This document shows, in pieces, positions 1 through 7,786 of a stretch of 64,000 bases of DNA. A program made the position numbers and the translations under genes. The DNA is from Nonlabens agnitus (GTDB lineage Bacteria > Bacteroidota > Bacteroidia > Flavobacteriales > Flavobacteriaceae), in the NCBI RefSeq assembly GCF_002994045.1, contig NZ_MQUC01000003.1, positions 1,650,501-1,714,500 on the forward strand. The letters run 5' to 3'. How positions within the stretch are numbered: the first letter of the stretch is position 1; the number at the start of each line of letters is the position of its first letter. The notes beneath the pieces were generated by a model. The model saw nothing but the letters and a program-made list of their open reading frames with translations, did no database searches and had not been told where the DNA came from.

Positions 1-300
1 ACTCAGGATTCCAGAGCCATCCAAGAAGCCCGCGAACAAAAAGCTGAAAAGACAACTACCTCAAAAGATGAAGTCTTGAATAGCGATGAGCAGGCAGCCC
101 GCAATAGGGCCGTTGGTGCCGGTGCAAGCCAGCAACAACGCCAACCAGTTACGGAAACCATCACACGCGACCAACCTAAAATAGGCCGTAACGATCAAGT
201 TACCATCAAGAACATCATGACTGGTGAAGCCAAGGAATGTAAATACAAACAAGCCATTCCATTGATCAATAAAGGTGAATGGGTATTGGATAAATATTAA
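1..300 (+). CDS. secA: Preprotein translocase ATPase SecA, C-terminal end (5' truncated by window)
   Basis: The frame is open from the first base to the TAA at 298-300, so this is the tail of a gene starting outside the window. It is a Gln/Ala-rich low-complexity linker followed by a basic end (VGRND-like KIGRNDQVTIKN, then GEWVLDKY). I recognise this as the SecA C-terminus of Bacteroidota. The Cys-rich zinc motif of proteobacterial SecA (CPCGSG) is absent here, as expected for that group. SecA drives export of unfolded proteins through SecYEG. A perfect hairpin at 326-357 ends the unit. The assignment rests on the last 100 residues only. Confidence 0.72.
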   Translation, partial: TQDSRAIQEAREQKAEKTTTSKDEVLNSDEQAARNRAVGAGASQQQRQPVTETITRDQPKIGRNDQVTIKNIMTGEAKECKYKQAIPLINKGEWVLDKY

Positions 301-303
301 TAT

Positions 304-319
304 CGCTTTCGCGAAAGCG
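304..319. repeat. Palindrome A, intact, intergenic
   Basis: Perfect 16-bp CGCTTTCGCGAAAGCG just after the secA stop and before its terminator. It is one of only two of the 20 copies that lie outside a gene. Confidence 0.9.
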
Positions 320-325
320 TCATTT

Positions 326-357
326 AACAAAGCCTGAACGATCGTTCAGGCTTTGTT
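326..357 (+). terminator. Intrinsic terminator of secA
   Basis: A 32-nt perfect inverted repeat centred on CGATCG at 339-344, with an arm of A/C then AAAGCCTGAA and a T-rich right flank. It lies 26 bp after the secA stop. As a perfect palindrome it could also act on the other strand. Confidence 0.8.
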
Positions 358-404
358 GTTTGTAAAAGATTTGATCTATTTCAAAAATTTAGCTTCTGCA
401 CAAA

Positions 405-710
405 ACCATATCTCGACTGTCGCTCGATACTGGTTAATTAAATAGACAATGCAACCACTTCGAGCGGCAGTCGAGAAGCGGTGATAAATAGAGCAACGAT
501 CACTTTATACAACCATATCTCGACTATCGCTCGATACTGGTTTATTAAATAGACAATGCAACCACTTCGAGCGGCAGTCGAGAAGCGGTGATGAATAAAA
601 AGACAATCCTCTTAACAGCGATTATTTCACAACTAACTCTCGATATTGGTTTACGGCATTTTGAATTTCACCAATGAAACCACTTCGAGCGACAGTCGAG
701 AAGCGGTGAT
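405..710. repeat. Three tandem stem-loop repeats (family C)
   Basis: Three copies of an approximately 80-bp element at about 405-485, 512-593 and 630-710. Each has a left arm like TCTCGACTGTCGCTCGA and a right arm like TCGAGCGGCAGTCGAGA, with about 35-40 bp between, so each can fold into a long hairpin. The third copy has lost most of the left arm. The same arms recur inside the glycosyltransferase gene at 14760-16604 and near 57054. Apart from these repeats I see nothing in the 358-798 gap. Confidence 0.8.
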
Positions 711-798
711 TCTATTATTTCAAATGCTAAGATTGACTCACTTAACAGTCCTGTAAGATTTTCCATTCAAAAATCAGCTTATCTTCAAAACAAAAACG

Positions 799-1143
799 AT
801 GAGCGATAAAAGCAAGGATGAGATTTATGATGAATTCTATGATCTGGTAAATATGACGCCCAGCGAACTGGAAGACTGGCTGGATACAGATAAGTCGAAA
901 GGTGTAGGTCAGGACAGCGGCGACGGTGAGGCCATTGGACACAAATCGGGACGCAAGATCATCAAGATCAAAAACAAGAAAAAAGACGAACTAACTGATA
1001 CCAACTATGACCACATGAACAAAGTCATAGGCTACATCAACCGTCACAAGGCACAAAAGCCCAGCAGCGACATCAAGGAATCTGACTGGCGCTATAGTCT
1101 TAAAAATTGGGGCCACGATCCCTGCAAGGAAATGGATTGTTAG
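799..1143 (+). CDS. DUF3140 family protein
   Basis: A 114-residue, charged, soluble protein. The conserved stretches are FYDLVNMTPSELEDWL near the N-terminus, a glycine-rich GHKSGRKI segment, a Lys-rich patch, then HMNKVIGYINRH and a C-terminal WRYSLKNWGHDP. This pattern matches the DUF3140 family of small proteins, sometimes labelled DNA-binding. No function is established. It ends 40 bp before the meaB start and reads in the same direction, so the two may be cotranscribed. The ATG follows an A-rich stretch without a Shine-Dalgarno, as is usual in this phylum. Confidence 0.8.
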   Translation: MSDKSKDEIYDEFYDLVNMTPSELEDWLDTDKSKGVGQDSGDGEAIGHKSGRKIIKIKNKKKDELTDTNYDHMNKVIGYINRHKAQKPSSDIKESDWRYSLKNWGHDPCKEMDC

Positions 1144-1182
1144 TCCAGATTTATTGCGATCTTTAGGTCATAAATCCTACCA

Positions 1183-2199
1183 TTGCCTACTTCTTCCCAT
1201 ATCAATCCCAACCTGCGTCGCCACAAAAAGGCTGTGGATATCGATCCACTGTTTGAGCAGTTAAAGAAAGGGAATATAAGTGCTTTAAGCCAAGCCATTA
1301 CCTTAGTAGAAAGTACCGCTGGTGAGGATATCGCTTTCGCGAAAGCGATTTTATCAAAGGCACTACCCTATTCGGGAAAATCATTTCGATTAGGAATAAC
1401 AGGTGTTCCTGGCGTTGGAAAATCAACATTTATAGAAGCCTTAGGATCTAGTTTGATTGCGACAGGAAAAAAAGTGGCCGTACTCGCCATTGATCCATCA
1501 AGCAGTATTTCTCGAGGAAGCATTCTGGGCGACAAAACCCGGATGGAAGAATTGGTCAAAAGCGATCAAGCCTTTATCAGACCTAGTCCTGCGGGAACGA
1601 CTTTGGGAGGCGTCGCGCGAAAAACTCGTGAAGCAATCATACTTTGCGAGGCCGCTGGATTTGACTTTATCATTATTGAAACGGTTGGTGTAGGTCAAAG
1701 CGAAACGGCCGTACACAGCATGACCGACTTTTTTCTATTGCTCAAACTCGCCGGCGCTGGTGACGATCTGCAAGGCATCAAAAAAGGCATCATGGAAATG
1801 GCAGACCTCATCGTCATCAACAAAGCCGATGGAGAAAACCGTACAGCAGCAAAACACGCTCAACGCGAATTCAGAAACGCCTTGCACCTACTACATCCCA
1901 AAAATCATGGCTGGTCCACCAAAGTAATCACTGCCAGCGGTTTAAAGCAGGAAGGCATCACAGATGTTTTAGAGCAAATTGAGGCGTTTCAATCTCATAG
2001 TAACACTGACAACAGCATTGAGAAGCAAAGAAACCAGCAGGAAATATATTGGCTACATCAAACTATTGAGGACCGATTAAAATCTGAGTTTTATGGGCGA
2101 CCAGAAATCGAGCAACGATTGAATGAGCTGGAGCAGCAAATTCTCCTTAAAAAAATGACAGCTTTTGAGGCAGCAGATCGTTTATTGGATAGAGGTTGA
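1183..2199 (+). CDS. meaB: Methylmalonyl-CoA mutase-associated GTPase MeaB (ArgK family)
   Basis: A G3E-type P-loop GTPase chaperone that protects and reloads cobalamin-dependent methylmalonyl-CoA mutase. Visible motifs are Walker A GVPGVGKST (about 74-82), DPSSS (104-108), the ETVGVGQSE switch region (166-174) and NKAD (213-216). Length (338) is normal. The start is a TTG; an in-frame stop at 1171 rules out anything much further upstream and no ATG fits. Residues 51-55 (AFAKA) are encoded by an intact palindrome A, in the variable linker before the G-domain. The 3' end overlaps the convergent PAP2 gene by 18 bp. The mutase genes are not in this window. Confidence 0.93.
   Translation: MPTSSHINPNLRRHKKAVDIDPLFEQLKKGNISALSQAITLVESTAGEDIAFAKAILSKALPYSGKSFRLGITGVPGVGKSTFIEALGSSLIATGKKVAVLAIDPSSSISRGSILGDKTRMEELVKSDQAFIRPSPAGTTLGGVARKTREAIILCEAAGFDFIIIETVGVGQSETAVHSMTDFFLLLKLAGAGDDLQGIKKGIMEMADLIVINKADGENRTAAKHAQREFRNALHLLHPKNHGWSTKVITASGLKQEGITDVLEQIEAFQSHSNTDNSIEKQRNQQEIYWLHQTIEDRLKSEFYGRPEIEQRLNELEQQILLKKMTAFEAADRLLDRG
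1332..1347. repeat. Palindrome A, intact, inside meaB
   Basis: Perfect CGCTTTCGCGAAAGCG (18 bp with its flanking T/A), read in the AFAKA frame in the N-terminal linker of MeaB. Confidence 0.9.
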
Positions 2200-2757
2200 T
2201 CCATATTTCGCTTTCGCGAAAGCGAATAACTTAAAGCAAATTATCCCAAGCAAAATTCCCATCACGGCACCCATCAAGATGTCGCCTAAATAGTGAAGCC
2301 CCAGATAGACTCGGCTATAGGCGACCAAGATTGCCCATATGACGGTAATGATACAGAGCACGCGTTGCGACTTCCAAAGTAAAAGACCTACAAAAGTGGC
2401 CAGTCCTATCGCACTGCTCGAATGAGCGCTGTAAAACCCAAAAGTACCACCACTGCGACCTACTTTTGAAATGACACCTTCTAGTGCTGGTTCTCTAAAA
2501 GGTCGCAGGCGCTCAAAACCATCTTTAAAAAGATTGGCAATCTGGTCGCTGGCTGCGATGAGTATCGCTATGGTTACAACGCTTATCAAGGTGTTTTTCC
2601 AGCCTAATTTTTTATAGAAAAAGAACAGCAACACCAAGTAAAAAGGAATGGAATAAAGCTTGTGGGTCACGATATTAAAGAACAGATCGACAGTATCATT
2701 ACCCCAATCGTTTAAGGCAACGGTAGCTTCCCAATCCAGCTCCTTAAGATCATTCAT
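2182..2757 (-). CDS. PAP2-family phosphatase (membrane lipid phosphatase)
   Basis: An integral membrane acid phosphatase of the PAP2 superfamily, 191 residues from the chosen start. All three motifs are visible: KDGFERLRP (KX6RP), SAHSSS (in place of PSGH) and SRVYLGLHYLGD (SRX5HX3D), between hydrophobic helices. Such enzymes often recycle undecaprenyl diphosphate or dephosphorylate phosphatidate; the substrate cannot be told here. I chose the ATG at 2757, which overlaps the preceding gene's stop as ATGAATGA, over a longer form that would run through it. The C-terminus (FAFAKAKYG) is encoded by palindrome A, so this element forms the end of the protein. Confidence 0.88.
   Translation of the reverse strand: MNDLKELDWEATVALNDWGNDTVDLFFNIVTHKLYSIPFYLVLLFFFYKKLGWKNTLISVVTIAILIAASDQIANLFKDGFERLRPFREPALEGVISKVGRSGGTFGFYSAHSSSAIGLATFVGLLLWKSQRVLCIITVIWAILVAYSRVYLGLHYLGDILMGAVMGILLGIICFKLFAFAKAKYGSTSIQ
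2209..2224. repeat. Palindrome A, intact, at the 3' end of the PAP2 gene
   Basis: Perfect copy extending to 20 bp (2207-2226), read in the AFAKA frame about ten codons before the stop. Confidence 0.9.
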
Positions 2758-2980
2758 TCTCGTAGAATTCCATCTGCTCATCATAGAAGCGACTAGCCTC
2801 TTCAATGAGATTTTTGGTTTCGGCTTCTAGGTCTTCTTTATCAGCCTTTTGGATATCGTCTATGAATTCCAGTTCGTCATCAATAAGGTTGATGATAAAT
2901 CGCGGGTATTCTGTATGGATCACAAAGATGTCGTCAGGATGGTCAGAATGGTCGCCCATTAAAAATCTAGGAAGTTGCAT
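2750..2980 (-). CDS. Conserved small acidic protein, function unknown
   Basis: A 76-residue soluble acidic protein starting MQLPRFLMGDHSDHPDDIFV. The C-terminal half is predicted helical and Glu-rich. Short proteins with this HTEYPRF...DDELEFIDD character are common beside PAP2 genes in Flavobacteriia, but I know of no function. Its stop overlaps the PAP2 start by 8 bp, so the two are almost certainly translated from one message. Confidence 0.72.
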   Translation of the reverse strand: MQLPRFLMGDHSDHPDDIFVIHTEYPRFIINLIDDELEFIDDIQKADKEDLEAETKNLIEEASRFYDEQMEFYENE

Positions 2981-3063
2981 GATTATTGGTATTATAGTGC
3001 AAGCTACTAAATTATGAATTCAGAAATCAGAATTCAGAATGGTAACCCTTAAATTTGTCACCT

Positions 3064-3810
3064 ATGCAAGAAAAGCTAACCGCAGATAATCTACAGAAAG
3101 CCTACAAGGGCAGGCCAGTTGTAAAAGGAGTTTCCCTTGAGGTAAATCAAGGTGAGATCGTAGGTTTGCTAGGACCTAATGGTGCTGGTAAGACTACCAC
3201 GTTTTATATGATGGTAGGACTGGTAAAACCTACTGCTGGTAAGGTTTTTTTGAACCAGACCGATATTACCAAATATGCCATGTACAAACGTGCGCAAAAC
3301 GGTATAGGGTATCTAGCGCAAGAAGCTTCTGTATTTAGAAAGCTTTCTATTGAAGATAACATTTTGGGCGTTTTGCAATTGACAGATCTTTCCAAAAAAG
3401 AACAGCTGGAGCGTCGTGATATGCTGCTGGAGGAATTTGGTTTGACTGATAGACGTAAACGTCGTGGTGATTTACTATCTGGTGGTGAGCGTCGTCGTAC
3501 AGAGATTGCGCGAGCCCTAGCGACCAATCCCAATTTTATCTTGCTGGACGAACCATTTGCAGGAGTAGATCCAGTTGCGGTAGAAGATATTCAGCGTATT
3601 GTAGCACAACTGACGAAGAAAAACATCGGTATCCTGATTACCGATCACAACGTACAAGAAACCCTTGCGATTACAGACCGCACGTACCTCATGTTTGAAG
3701 GTAAAATTTTAAAACAGGGAAATCCAGAAGAGCTCGCCGAAGACGAAGTGGTACGTCGCGTATATCTAGGTCAAAACTTTGAATTGAGGAAGAAAAAGAT
3801 CTTTGATTAA
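3064..3810 (+). CDS. lptB: LPS export ABC transporter ATP-binding protein LptB
   Basis: The cytosolic ATPase of the LptBFG transporter, which pulls lipopolysaccharide from the inner membrane to the Lpt bridge. It shows Walker A GPNGAGKTT near residue 38, signature LSGGERRRTEIARALA, Walker B FILLDEPFAGVDP and the H-loop ITDH. Length is 248 residues, normal for LptB. I start it at the ATG at 3064; the TTG nine bases upstream is a weaker option. It converges on pssA with a 3-bp overlap of the stops. Confidence 0.93.
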   Translation: MQEKLTADNLQKAYKGRPVVKGVSLEVNQGEIVGLLGPNGAGKTTTFYMMVGLVKPTAGKVFLNQTDITKYAMYKRAQNGIGYLAQEASVFRKLSIEDNILGVLQLTDLSKKEQLERRDMLLEEFGLTDRRKRRGDLLSGGERRRTEIARALATNPNFILLDEPFAGVDPVAVEDIQRIVAQLTKKNIGILITDHNVQETLAITDRTYLMFEGKILKQGNPEELAEDEVVRRVYLGQNFELRKKKIFD

Positions 3811-4571
3811 GCCTTACTCTTTTTGTCCAAAATCGTATTATTCAACAGACTCATCGCGATGTAAAGTACGATGATGCAAGGAACCGCATAAAGTTGTAGT
3901 GTCGCAATCAGCACCAAACAGATCAGTAGAAATATCCATCGCATCTCGTTGCCTTTAAATCCAAAGTTTTTAAACTTAAGAGCAAACAAGGGCAATTCTG
4001 CATTAAGCAAATAGCAGCTTAAAAGAATGATTCCTGTGAGTATATATGGATTACTCAGCAATCCATAAATCCAGTCTACATGCGTACTTTGAACGATAAT
4101 AGCTAGCGAAATAATCAAAATAGCATTAGCCGGAGTTGGTACTCCTATAAAAGAATCTGTTTGTCTCGTGTCTAGATTAAAGCGCGCCAGTCTCAAAGCA
4201 CTGGCTGCCGTGATCAAGAAACCTATCAATGGGAGAAATGGATGGGCAATGGCATAATCGCCAGTAGCAGTTTGAAAAGACAAAGAGTCCTCAAATAAAT
4301 TGACACCTAGCGAATCATTGAGCATCTGATACATGGCAATACCAGGTACAAGACCACTGGTAACAAGGTCTGCCATGGAATCCAATTGACCGCCCAATTC
4401 ACTGCTTACTTTGAGCATTCTCGCAGCAAGACCATCAAAAAAGTCAAAGAAAATTCCTGCTGCCACAAGAATTCCAGCGGTAATCAAGTCGTCATTAAGC
4501 GCAAAAACAGCCGCGATGCAACCACAAAGCAGATTAAGTAATGTTATTATATTGGGAATCCATTGTTTCAT
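3807..4571 (-). CDS. pssA: CDP-diacylglycerol-serine O-phosphatidyltransferase
   Basis: A membrane CDP-alcohol phosphotransferase that makes phosphatidylserine, the precursor of phosphatidylethanolamine. The family motif DGX2ARX8GX3DX3D is complete at residues 46-68 (DGLAARMLK...GQLDSMAD). Around six to eight hydrophobic helices follow, and the MKQWIPNIITLLNLLCG start is typical of the PssA branch in Bacteroidota. Length is 254 residues. It stands alone on the minus strand and is convergent with lptB. Confidence 0.9.
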   Translation of the reverse strand: MKQWIPNIITLLNLLCGCIAAVFALNDDLITAGILVAAGIFFDFFDGLAARMLKVSSELGGQLDSMADLVTSGLVPGIAMYQMLNDSLGVNLFEDSLSFQTATGDYAIAHPFLPLIGFLITAASALRLARFNLDTRQTDSFIGVPTPANAILIISLAIIVQSTHVDWIYGLLSNPYILTGIILLSCYLLNAELPLFALKFKNFGFKGNEMRWIFLLICLVLIATLQLYAVPCIIVLYIAMSLLNNTILDKKSKA

Positions 4572-4689
4572 ATTTGCAAATATGCGGTAAAAATCGGCTG
4601 GAATTGTAGCTGTTGTAGGACAATATCCACAAGGTTATGAAGTTATTAGAGGATAACTTTGGATATTTACCACTAGAATCATTGCTGCC

Positions 4690-5760
4690 TTGAGATTTCC
4701 CCTTGTTTTACTGACTTTGCTGAGTTTCGCTTTCGCGAAAGCGCAAACCTCAAGAGCCTATTCCAACGAGTTTTTGAACATAGGTGTCGATGCTGCGGCT
4801 TTAGGGATGAGCAATGCCGTGGTCGCAAAAACTGGTAACGTGAATTCTGGTTACTGGAATCCAGCTGGTTTGATGCAATTGGAGGAGCGTGAATTATCAC
4901 TCATGCACGCCAGTTATTTTGCTAACATCGCCCAATATAACTATGGTGCCTATGCGATGCCTATTGATGACCGCAGTGCCTTTGCGTTTTCTGTGATACG
5001 ATTCTCTGTCGACGACATCTTGAATACCACCCAACTTATAGATGATCAAGGAAATATCAATTATGACCGCATTTCCACATTCTCTACGGCAGATTGGGCA
5101 TTTACCTTGTCCTATGCTCGAGAATCAAAACTGGACGGTTTTTCTTATGGTGGTAATGTCAAAATCATACGCAGAATCATAGGTGATTTTGCGACTTCAC
5201 TGGGTTTTGGGCTGGATATAGGATTGCAAATGCAACGTGGTGACTGGAGTTTTGGACTTATGGCTAGAGATATCACTACCACCTATAACACCTGGTCCAT
5301 TGACGAAGATGAATTTGCTACCGTGCAAGGTGCCGTGGCCAATCAAAATCAAGAACTCCCAGAGACTACCGAAATCACGCTCCCAAAACTCCAACTGGGA
5401 ATCGCTCGAGAATTTACCTTTCACTATGATCATGTCCTAACTGCCGAGGTAGATCTAAATATGAGGTTTATCCAAACCAATGACATTATCTCCAGCAGTA
5501 GTGTGAGTGCGACGCCTGCATTAGGACTAGAATACGGCTATACAGACCTTGTATTTGTGCGTGCCGGTATGGGAAATTTCCAGAATGAAATGCAGCTGGA
5601 CGGTAATGACAATGTCACTTTCCAGCCCAATATAGGCATAGGCTTTAAATACAAGGGCATATCTGTGGACTATGCGTTGACAGATATAGGAGATTCCAGC
5701 GCAGCACTGTATTCCAATATCTTTTCGGTAAATGTGGATCTATCGGTTTTTAGTCGTTAG
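4690..5760 (+). CDS. PorV/PorQ-family outer-membrane beta-barrel protein
   Basis: A 356-residue secreted protein with a hydrophobic signal peptide ending A16-K-A18, with Q19 as the likely first mature residue, followed by many alternating strands typical of a beta-barrel. The N-terminal motif (EFLNIGVDAAALGMSNA and GYWNPAGL) is that of the PorV/PorQ group, which includes components and relatives of the type IX secretion system; in Flavobacteriia this form is often called PorV2. The start is TTG at 4690, with no ATG available. The last part of the signal peptide is encoded by palindrome A (4728-4743). Confidence 0.8.
   Translation: MRFPLVLLTLLSFAFAKAQTSRAYSNEFLNIGVDAAALGMSNAVVAKTGNVNSGYWNPAGLMQLEERELSLMHASYFANIAQYNYGAYAMPIDDRSAFAFSVIRFSVDDILNTTQLIDDQGNINYDRISTFSTADWAFTLSYARESKLDGFSYGGNVKIIRRIIGDFATSLGFGLDIGLQMQRGDWSFGLMARDITTTYNTWSIDEDEFATVQGAVANQNQELPETTEITLPKLQLGIAREFTFHYDHVLTAEVDLNMRFIQTNDIISSSSVSATPALGLEYGYTDLVFVRAGMGNFQNEMQLDGNDNVTFQPNIGIGFKYKGISVDYALTDIGDSSAALYSNIFSVNVDLSVFSR
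4728..4743. repeat. Palindrome A, intact, in a signal-peptide coding region
   Basis: Perfect CGCTTTCGCGAAAGCG read as AFAKA; it supplies the Ala-Lys-Ala signal-peptidase site of the PorV-like protein. Confidence 0.9.
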
Positions 5761-5828
5761 GTTTCTTCAAACAAGAGTTCTCTATTCTTAATAACCTAGT
5801 ATTTTAGTGGTTTAAACAATTTGCCTCT

Positions 5829-7457
5829 ATGCTTAAAAACATTCTACTTGCGTTATTATCGGGAATACTATTTTGGCTAGGCTGGCCTACTTACGGCTTT
5901 CCATTATTGTTGTTTTTTGCCTTCATTCCGCTATTGATTGTTGAGTATGGAATACGGCATCAATCTGTCAAAGCTGCTGGCTGGAAGGTGTTGGGATTGT
6001 CTTACATCACATTTTTCACTTGGAATATCTGCACGACCTCTTGGCTGTATTTTGCCACACCATTTGGGATGTGGTTTGCCGTATTGGTCAACTCCTTATT
6101 GATGGCAATCGTATTTTGGTGCTATCATCTATTTGCCCGCAAGGCGACTACTGGCGCCTCACTTACCTTTCTCGCTTGTTTATGGATAGGCTTTGAATAC
6201 CTTCACTTACACTGGGATTTTTCATGGCCTTGGCTCAATCTGGGCAATGGTTTTAGCGAGTATACCTCTTGGATCCAGTGGTATGAATACACAGGAACCT
6301 TTGGTGGTAGCTTATGGGTTTGGGGCACGAACATTTCCCTGTTTTTATTGTGGAAACGCTTTCGCGCCGTGCCTGCCGGCAGGCAGGAAAGCGGAACAAA
6401 ACTCAATCTGTTTGTATCTGTTAAAGTCACTCGCATTTCACTGACTTTAATTGGAATCCCAATATTGATATCCCTTTTCCTAAAGCCCGATGACTTGCTA
6501 GATGGCGACACGAGTGACGTAGTCATATTACAACCGAATATTGACCCGTATGCTGAAAAGTACAATACTGATAATTCTAGCATTGTCAATCTCTTACTCA
6601 ACCTAACTGAACAAAAAATAACCGATTCTACTGATATCATCATCGCGCCAGAGACCGTGCTCGCGAGATCCGTAGAACTGAACACAGTTCCTTTTGATCC
6701 CAGCGTGAATGCACTCCAAGGATATGTCACGCAGCATCCCAACACCTCCTATCTAGGTGGGATATCGATGCTGGAACGTTTTAGGGATGAAGAAAAAGTA
6801 ACCACACAAAGCAATTACTATGCTGACGGAGATTTTTATTACAACGATTTTAATAGCGCCTTATTTTTAAAAGACAAGAGTGAATCTGCATTGTATCACA
6901 AATCCAAACTTGTGGTAGGTGTCGAGAACTTTCCTTACAAGAGTATTCTTCAACCTATTCTAGGTGATGCCATGATTGATTTAGGCGGTACGGTAGCCAC
7001 AAAAACCACTCAACCTGAACGAGCGGTATTTGAGAGTACACAAGGTTCCAAGGTGGCTCCTATTATTTGTTATGAATCGGTTTATGGAGATTATGTGACC
7101 GACTATGTACTGAACGGTGCGCAGTTTCTTGCCATCATCACTAATGATGCCTGGTGGGGAAATACACAAGGTCACCAGCAACATTTAAGTATTGCTAGGT
7201 TAAGAGCCATAGAGTCTAGGAGATGGGTCGCCCGTAGTGCCAATACTGGGATCAGTGCCGTGATTGCTCCATCTGGAGCCGTGGTGGACCGGTTAGATTA
7301 TGAAGAGCAAGGAACTATCAAAGCGACCATTGGTCTCTCTGATGAGCTTACCTTCTACTCTAAACACGGTGATTACATTGCACGCATTGCCATGGGAATG
7401 GGCCTATTTATTTTACTCTTTGGGGTTTTCAAGAGAGGAACCATGAAGCGGAAGTAA
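5829..7457 (+). CDS. lnt: Apolipoprotein N-acyltransferase
   Basis: An inner-membrane enzyme that adds the third acyl chain to lipoproteins. The N-terminal half is a set of hydrophobic helices; the C-terminal half is a nitrilase-type domain with catalytic Glu275 (APETV), Lys358 or Lys360 (HKSKL) and Cys414 (ICYES). Length (542) is normal. Residues about 177-188 (RFRAVPAGRQES) lie in the linker between membrane and catalytic parts and are encoded by palindrome A interrupted by a 21-bp element. The stop codon TAA is formed by the first bases of the 8-bp tandem array. Confidence 0.92.
   Translation: MLKNILLALLSGILFWLGWPTYGFPLLLFFAFIPLLIVEYGIRHQSVKAAGWKVLGLSYITFFTWNICTTSWLYFATPFGMWFAVLVNSLLMAIVFWCYHLFARKATTGASLTFLACLWIGFEYLHLHWDFSWPWLNLGNGFSEYTSWIQWYEYTGTFGGSLWVWGTNISLFLLWKRFRAVPAGRQESGTKLNLFVSVKVTRISLTLIGIPILISLFLKPDDLLDGDTSDVVILQPNIDPYAEKYNTDNSSIVNLLLNLTEQKITDSTDIIIAPETVLARSVELNTVPFDPSVNALQGYVTQHPNTSYLGGISMLERFRDEEKVTTQSNYYADGDFYYNDFNSALFLKDKSESALYHKSKLVVGVENFPYKSILQPILGDAMIDLGGTVATKTTQPERAVFESTQGSKVAPIICYESVYGDYVTDYVLNGAQFLAIITNDAWWGNTQGHQQHLSIARLRAIESRRWVARSANTGISAVIAPSGAVVDRLDYEEQGTIKATIGLSDELTFYSKHGDYIARIAMGMGLFILLFGVFKRGTMKRK
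6357..6394. repeat. Palindrome A interrupted by a 21-bp palindromic element (family D), inside lnt
   Basis: The left half CGCTTTCGCG is at 6357-6366 and the right part AAAGCGG at 6388-6394. Between them are 21 bp containing the perfect 16-bp palindrome TGCCTGCCGGCAGGCA at 6370-6385. Removing the 21 bp restores an intact palindrome A and keeps the lnt frame. Confidence 0.85.
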
Positions 7458-7725
7458 TGTGGTAATGTGGTAATGTGGTAATGTGGTAATGTGGTAATGT
7501 GGTAATGTGGTAATGTGGTAATGTGGTAATGTGGTAATGTGGTAATGTGGTAATGTGGTAATGTGGTAATGTGGTAATGTGGTAATGTGGTAATGTGGTA
7601 ATGTGGTAATGTGGTAATGTGGTAATGTGGTAATGTGGTAATGTGGTAATGTGGTAATGTGGTAATGTGGTAATGTGGTAATGTGGTAATGTGGTAATGT
7701 GGTAATGTGGTAATGTGGTAATGTG
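7455..7725. repeat. 8-bp tandem repeat array, about 34 copies
   Basis: Unit TAATGTGG repeated essentially perfectly for about 271 bp. The first TAA is the lnt stop codon. In the plus direction every frame meets TAA each 24 bases. In the minus direction the array has no stop in any frame and would encode a repeating octapeptide (PHYHITTL). It lies between the convergent ends of lnt and the polysaccharide locus. No spacers are present, so it is not CRISPR. Confidence 0.97.
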
Positions 7726-7786
7726 ATTTTTTAATTCTTGGAAACCATATTTTTAATGTTAAATTATTAGGTTTTTATCCCTATAA

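Noticed and set aside
304..319. Palindrome A as part of the secA terminator
   Set aside because: A separate, stronger perfect hairpin at 326-357 follows it, and most other copies of A lie inside genes where termination would be harmful.
7455..7725. Possible CRISPR array
   Set aside because: The 8-bp unit repeats head to tail without spacers, and no cas genes are present.
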